From: Agathobaculum sp. Marseille-P7918
GTDB lineage: Bacteria; Bacillota; Clostridia; Oscillospirales; Butyricicoccaceae
Direction of reading: 5' to 3'
NCBI RefSeq assembly: GCF_900625105.1
Contig: NZ_UYYD01000002.1
Location: 124,001-188,000 of the forward strand
Length of the DNA stretch: 64,000 nucleotides
The notes below the pieces were generated by a model, which searched no databases, was not told the origin of the DNA, and was given only the letters and a program-made list of their open reading frames with translations. A program made the position numbers and the translations under genes. Within the stretch, counting starts at the first letter, position 1, and every line of letters starts with the position of its first letter. Positions 60,836-64,000 of the stretch are shown piece by piece.

Positions 60836-61684
60836 ATGTCTGAAATCATCAAAACCGAAAACCTGCAATACGCCTACCCCGTCGAGGAAGGCCAGCTTGC
60901 CGTGCCCGTGCTCAAGGGCGTGAACCTCTCGATCAAGCGCGGCGAGTTCGTCGCGGTGCTGGGCCACAACGGCTCGGGCAAAAGCACGCTCGCGGGCTGC
61001 TTCAACGCCATCCGCCTGCCGACCGGCGGCGTGTGCTACGTCGATATGATGGACACGCGTGACGAAAACAACACCTACGAGATCCGCAAGACCGTCTCGA
61101 TGGTGTTCCAGAACCCGGACAACCAGCTGGTTGCGACCGTGGTCGAGGAGGACGTCGCGTTCGCGCTCGAAAATATGGGCGTTCCGCCCGCCGAGATCCG
61201 CAAGCGCGTGGACGACGCGCTCAAAGCCGTCGGCATGTACGAATACCGCGCGCAGGCGCCGCACCGCCTGTCCGGCGGACAGAAGCAGCGCGTCGCGATC
61301 GCGGGCGTCATCGCGATGATGCCGCGCTGCGTCGTGCTCGACGAGCCGACCGCCATGCTCGACCCGCAGGGCCGGCGCGAGGTCATGGCGGTGGTGCGCG
61401 AGCTCAACCGCAAATACGGCATCACGGTCATCCTGATCACCCACCATATGGACGAAGCCGTGCAGGCCGGACGCGTGGTCGTGATGCATCAGGGCAACGT
61501 GCTCATGGACGGCACGCCGCGCGAGATCTTCACGCAGGTGGACACGCTGCGCGCCGCGTCCCTGACCGTGCCGCAGACGATCGAGGTGCTGTACGACCTC
61601 GACCGGCAGGACGGCGAAACCCTGCCCATCGACGCGCTTTCGGTAGACGAATGCGCGGACATCTTAGAGAAATACCTACAGTGA
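60836..61684 (+). CDS. ecfA1: ECF transporter ATPase, first subunit
   Basis: 282 aa. Walker A LGHNGSGKST, Q-loop VFQNPDNQLVATVVEEDVAF (the NPDNQ feature of EcfA1), signature LSGGQKQRVAIAG, Walker B CVVLDEPTAMLDP, and H-loop THHMDEA. It powers shared vitamin importers with EcfA2 and EcfT. The start ATG at 60836 has AAGGA upstream. Confidence 0.94.
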   Translation: MSEIIKTENLQYAYPVEEGQLAVPVLKGVNLSIKRGEFVAVLGHNGSGKSTLAGCFNAIRLPTGGVCYVDMMDTRDENNTYEIRKTVSMVFQNPDNQLVATVVEEDVAFALENMGVPPAEIRKRVDDALKAVGMYEYRAQAPHRLSGGQKQRVAIAGVIAMMPRCVVLDEPTAMLDPQGRREVMAVVRELNRKYGITVILITHHMDEAVQAGRVVVMHQGNVLMDGTPREIFTQVDTLRAASLTVPQTIEVLYDLDRQDGETLPIDALSVDECADILEKYLQ

Positions 61685-61727
61685 GGCTGCGCGCCCACTG
61701 ATTTTGACACACGGGAGGACGAATCCT

Positions 61728-62597
61728 TTGTCAACCATTCTGGAAACCCGGGGCCTGACCCATATCTATGGCGCAGGCACCCCTTTTGAGCGCGTCGCGC
61801 TCGACCATGTCGATCTGAAAATCGAAAAAGGCGAAATTCTGGGCGTCATCGGCCACACCGGCTCGGGCAAGTCGACGCTCATCCAACATTTCAACGGGCT
61901 TTTGAAGCCCGACCAAGGCGAAGTGCTGCTGGGCGGCCAGTCCATCTGGAACGAAAAGGGCAAGTGCGCCAGAGAGACGCGCTTCCGCGTCGGTCTGGTG
62001 TTTCAGTACCCGGAATACCAGCTGTTTGAAGAGACGATCGCAAAAGACATCGCCTTCGGCCCGACCAACATGGGGCTCAAGCAAGACGAAATCGACGAGC
62101 GCGTTTTGGAATCCATGCGCGCGGTCGGTCTGGACGAAAGCATGGCGAACCAGTCGCCGTTTGCGCTGTCGGGCGGACAAAAGCGCCGCGTCGCGATCGC
62201 GGGCATCCTGGCCATGCGCCCCGAAGTGCTCGTGCTCGACGAGCCGACCGCGGGCCTTGACCCGCACGGCCGCGACGAGATCCTCGGTCTGGTCAAGGAA
62301 TACCACAAGCAGTCGGGCGCGACCATCCTGATCGTGTCGCACTCGATGGAGGACATCGCGGGGCTGGCTGACCGCCTGCTCGTGATGAACCATGCCAAAG
62401 TCCTGTTTTGCGACACGCCGCGCGCGGTCTTTTCGCACGCGGAGGAGATCATCGCGGCGGGACTCGACATCCCGATGATCACCAAGGTCATGCTCGAGCT
62501 GAAAAAACGCGGGCATGATGTGGACACTTCGGTCTATACGGTGCAGCAGGCGCTCGACGCCCTGCGCGCCTGCAAAGCGAAAGGGGGCGCGCGCTGA
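61728..62597 (+). CDS. ecfA2: ECF transporter ATPase, second subunit
   Basis: 289 aa. Walker A IGHTGSGKST, VFQYPEYQLFEETIAKDIAFGP (the YPEYQLF mark of EcfA2), LSGGQKRRVAIAGILAM, VLVLDEPTAGLDP. The start is TTG 61728, with GGGAGGA 8 bases upstream; an earlier ATG is farther from any site. Its stop overlaps the ecfT start by one base. Confidence 0.94.
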   Translation: MSTILETRGLTHIYGAGTPFERVALDHVDLKIEKGEILGVIGHTGSGKSTLIQHFNGLLKPDQGEVLLGGQSIWNEKGKCARETRFRVGLVFQYPEYQLFEETIAKDIAFGPTNMGLKQDEIDERVLESMRAVGLDESMANQSPFALSGGQKRRVAIAGILAMRPEVLVLDEPTAGLDPHGRDEILGLVKEYHKQSGATILIVSHSMEDIAGLADRLLVMNHAKVLFCDTPRAVFSHAEEIIAAGLDIPMITKVMLELKKRGHDVDTSVYTVQQALDALRACKAKGGAR

Positions 62598-63400
62598 TGC
62601 TCAAGGACATCACCATCGGCCAGTTTTTCCCCGGTGACACCGCCGTGCACCGGCTTGACCCCCGCGTCAAGATTGTGCTGACGATCGCGTTCATCGTGCT
62701 GCTCTTCCTCGCGGAAGGCCCGATTTCCTATGTGCTGATCGTCGCGTTTCTGGCCATTATCATCGGCATTTCGCGCATCTCGCCCAAACTGGTTGTGCGC
62801 GGACTCAAGCCGATCCTGTTTATCGTGGCGTTCACCGCGCTGCTCAACCTGTTCTACACCCCCGGCGACTATATCTGGCAATGGGGCTTCCTGCACATCA
62901 GCAAGCAGGGCATCCGGCTGGCGGTCTTTATGGTCATCCGCCTGATGCTGCTGATCATTGCGACCTCGATGCTGACCTATACGACAAGCCCGATCCAGCT
63001 GACCGACGGGCTTGAGCGTCTGCTCTCGCCGCTCAAAAAGCTGCACGCACCCGTGCACGAGCTTTCCATGATGATGTCGATCGCGCTGCGCTTCATCCCG
63101 ACGCTGATCGAGGAGACCGAGAAGATCATCTCGGCGCAGAAAGCGCGCGGCGCGGATTTTGAATCCGGCAGTCTGGTGCAGCGCGCAAAAGCGATGATCC
63201 CGATTCTGGTGCCGCTGTTTATCTCGGCGTTCCGCCGCGCGGACGAGCTCGCAACCGCGATGGAGTGCCGTCTGTACCGCGGCGACGTCGGCCGCACCCG
63301 CATGAAGCAGCTCAAAATTGAGCGCGTGGACATCTGCGCGATCCTGATCTGCGCAGTGCTGTTCGCGGCGGTCCTTGTGCTGAGGCAGTTCGGCCTATGA
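62597..63400 (+). CDS. ecfT: ECF transporter transmembrane component
   Basis: 267 aa, about five membrane helices. The two coupling ARG-type signatures needed to engage the ATPases are QKARGADFES (about 187) and MECRLYRGD (about 220). N-terminal GQFFPGDTAVHRLDPRVKI is typical of the family. It joins EcfA1/A2 to interchangeable vitamin-binding S-components encoded elsewhere. Overlaps truA by 4 bases. Confidence 0.94.
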   Translation: MLKDITIGQFFPGDTAVHRLDPRVKIVLTIAFIVLLFLAEGPISYVLIVAFLAIIIGISRISPKLVVRGLKPILFIVAFTALLNLFYTPGDYIWQWGFLHISKQGIRLAVFMVIRLMLLIIATSMLTYTTSPIQLTDGLERLLSPLKKLHAPVHELSMMMSIALRFIPTLIEETEKIISAQKARGADFESGSLVQRAKAMIPILVPLFISAFRRADELATAMECRLYRGDVGRTRMKQLKIERVDICAILICAVLFAAVLVLRQFGL

Positions 63401-64000
63401 ATATTGCAGTGGTTTTGTCCTATGACGGGACGGCCTATAACGGCTGGCAGGTGCAGAAAAACGGCCCGTCCATTCAGGAATCCATGGAAACCGCGATCCA
63501 GCGTCTGCTCGGCCAGAAAACGCACGTCTCGGGCGTCGGCCGCACGGACTCCGGCGTACACGCGCGGCGCTATGTGGCCAGCTTCAAGGCGGACTGCACC
63601 ATCCCGATGGACCGTCTGCCCTATGCCTTAAACAGTTTTCTGCCGCCCGACATTGCGGTGTCGGGCGCGGTACAGGTGCCGGACGCGTTCGACGCGCGGT
63701 TTGACTGCACCAAAAAGGAATACGCCTATTATATCTTCCCGTCCACCCTGCGCAACCCGTTCCACGCGCGCTATGCCTATCGCTACAACTATCCGCTCGA
63801 CATCGCGCGCATGCAGGAAGGCGCGCAGCGCTTTGTCGGACGGCAGGACTTCGCCGCCGTGCGCAGTCAGGGCACGCCGGTCAAAAGCACCGTGCGCACC
63901 ATCTTCTGGTGCGAGGTCGAGCCGGTGGACGACCTGATCCGCATCCGCGTATGCGGCGACGGCTTTCTGTACAACATGGTGCGCGCGATCGCGGGCACCC
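63397..64000 (+). CDS. truA: tRNA pseudouridine(38-40) synthase, 5' part (window ends inside)
   Basis: The first 201 codons are present. The catalytic Asp lies in GRTDSGVHA (about residue 51). NIAVVLSYDGTAYNGWQ and YNMVRAIAGT also match TruA, which modifies positions 38-40 in the tRNA anticodon arm. The ATG overlaps the ecfT stop (ATGA), the standard clostridial order ecfA1-ecfA2-ecfT-truA. Confidence 0.94.
   Translation, partial: MNIAVVLSYDGTAYNGWQVQKNGPSIQESMETAIQRLLGQKTHVSGVGRTDSGVHARRYVASFKADCTIPMDRLPYALNSFLPPDIAVSGAVQVPDAFDARFDCTKKEYAYYIFPSTLRNPFHARYAYRYNYPLDIARMQEGAQRFVGRQDFAAVRSQGTPVKSTVRTIFWCEVEPVDDLIRIRVCGDGFLYNMVRAIAGT

Noticed and set aside
1-64000. tRNA, rRNA genes, CRISPR arrays, prophage structural genes or conjugation genes.
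   Set aside because: I looked for their usual marks and saw none. A covariance-model scan would be needed to exclude a divergent tRNA.

Overview
The window looks like chromosome of a high-GC, endospore-forming Clostridia bacterium, probably a gut Oscillospirales/Butyricicoccus-type lineage. The spoIIAA-spoIIAB-sigF operon, two T-box leaders, ireB, the ecfA1-ecfA2-ecfT-truA order and an acyl-CoA dehydratase activase-type protein point that way. No species can be named from sequence alone. I saw no rRNA, tRNA or CRISPR array.

Layout. 1-2.8 kb: end of an acyl-CoA dehydratase activase-related gene, an ECF sigma/anti-sigma pair facing it, then feoA. 2.8-39.3 kb: feoB (ferrous iron permease) is cut in two. 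Its first 372 codons end at 3942 and the remainder resumes in frame at 38505. The 34.6 kb between them are flanked by a 6-bp direct repeat (ATGTGC) with imperfect inverted repeats just inside, so this reads as an integrated genomic island whose precise loss would restore feoB. A second attachment-like junction lies inside the island at 33561-33609. It divides the island into a 29.6-kb part and a 4.9-kb part.

The larger part carries a secreted purple-acid-phosphatase-like enzyme, a YibE/F membrane protein, apt plus a purine permease, an SLH-anchored polysaccharide deacetylase, a large serine recombinase with a 38-aa companion ORF, a TetR unit, an esterase, a galK-galE-galT operon, an MsmK-type ATPase, a PocR/AraC regulator and a nine-gene galactoside operon (binding protein, two permeases, GH36 alpha-galactosidase, aldo/keto reductase, isomerase, DUF4432 epimerase-like protein, aldolase, FGGY kinase). 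The sugar region (about 13.4-33.6 kb) is visibly less GC-rich than its surroundings and is bounded by a 42-bp direct repeat. The smaller part is a complete module: a two-component system divergent from a CXXC mini-protein, a polyferredoxin-like membrane protein, a TlpA-like lipoprotein and an MsrA-MsrB fusion lipoprotein. Together these look like an extracytoplasmic methionine-sulfoxide repair chain.

39.3-64 kb is core genome: pcrA, spoIIA operon, folC, valS with a valine T-box, pheS and pheT with a phenylalanine T-box, ireB, a YgiQ radical SAM enzyme, marR-MATE efflux, an RlmI-like methyltransferase, an ECF vitamin-transporter module and truA (cut by the window end). Between ireB and ygiQ sits a convergent two-promoter locus encoding a 22-aa hydrophobic peptide and an opposing small RNA that share a bidirectional terminator, a candidate type I toxin-antitoxin system. 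Long series of short hairpins fill the pheS-pheT gap and the valS leader.
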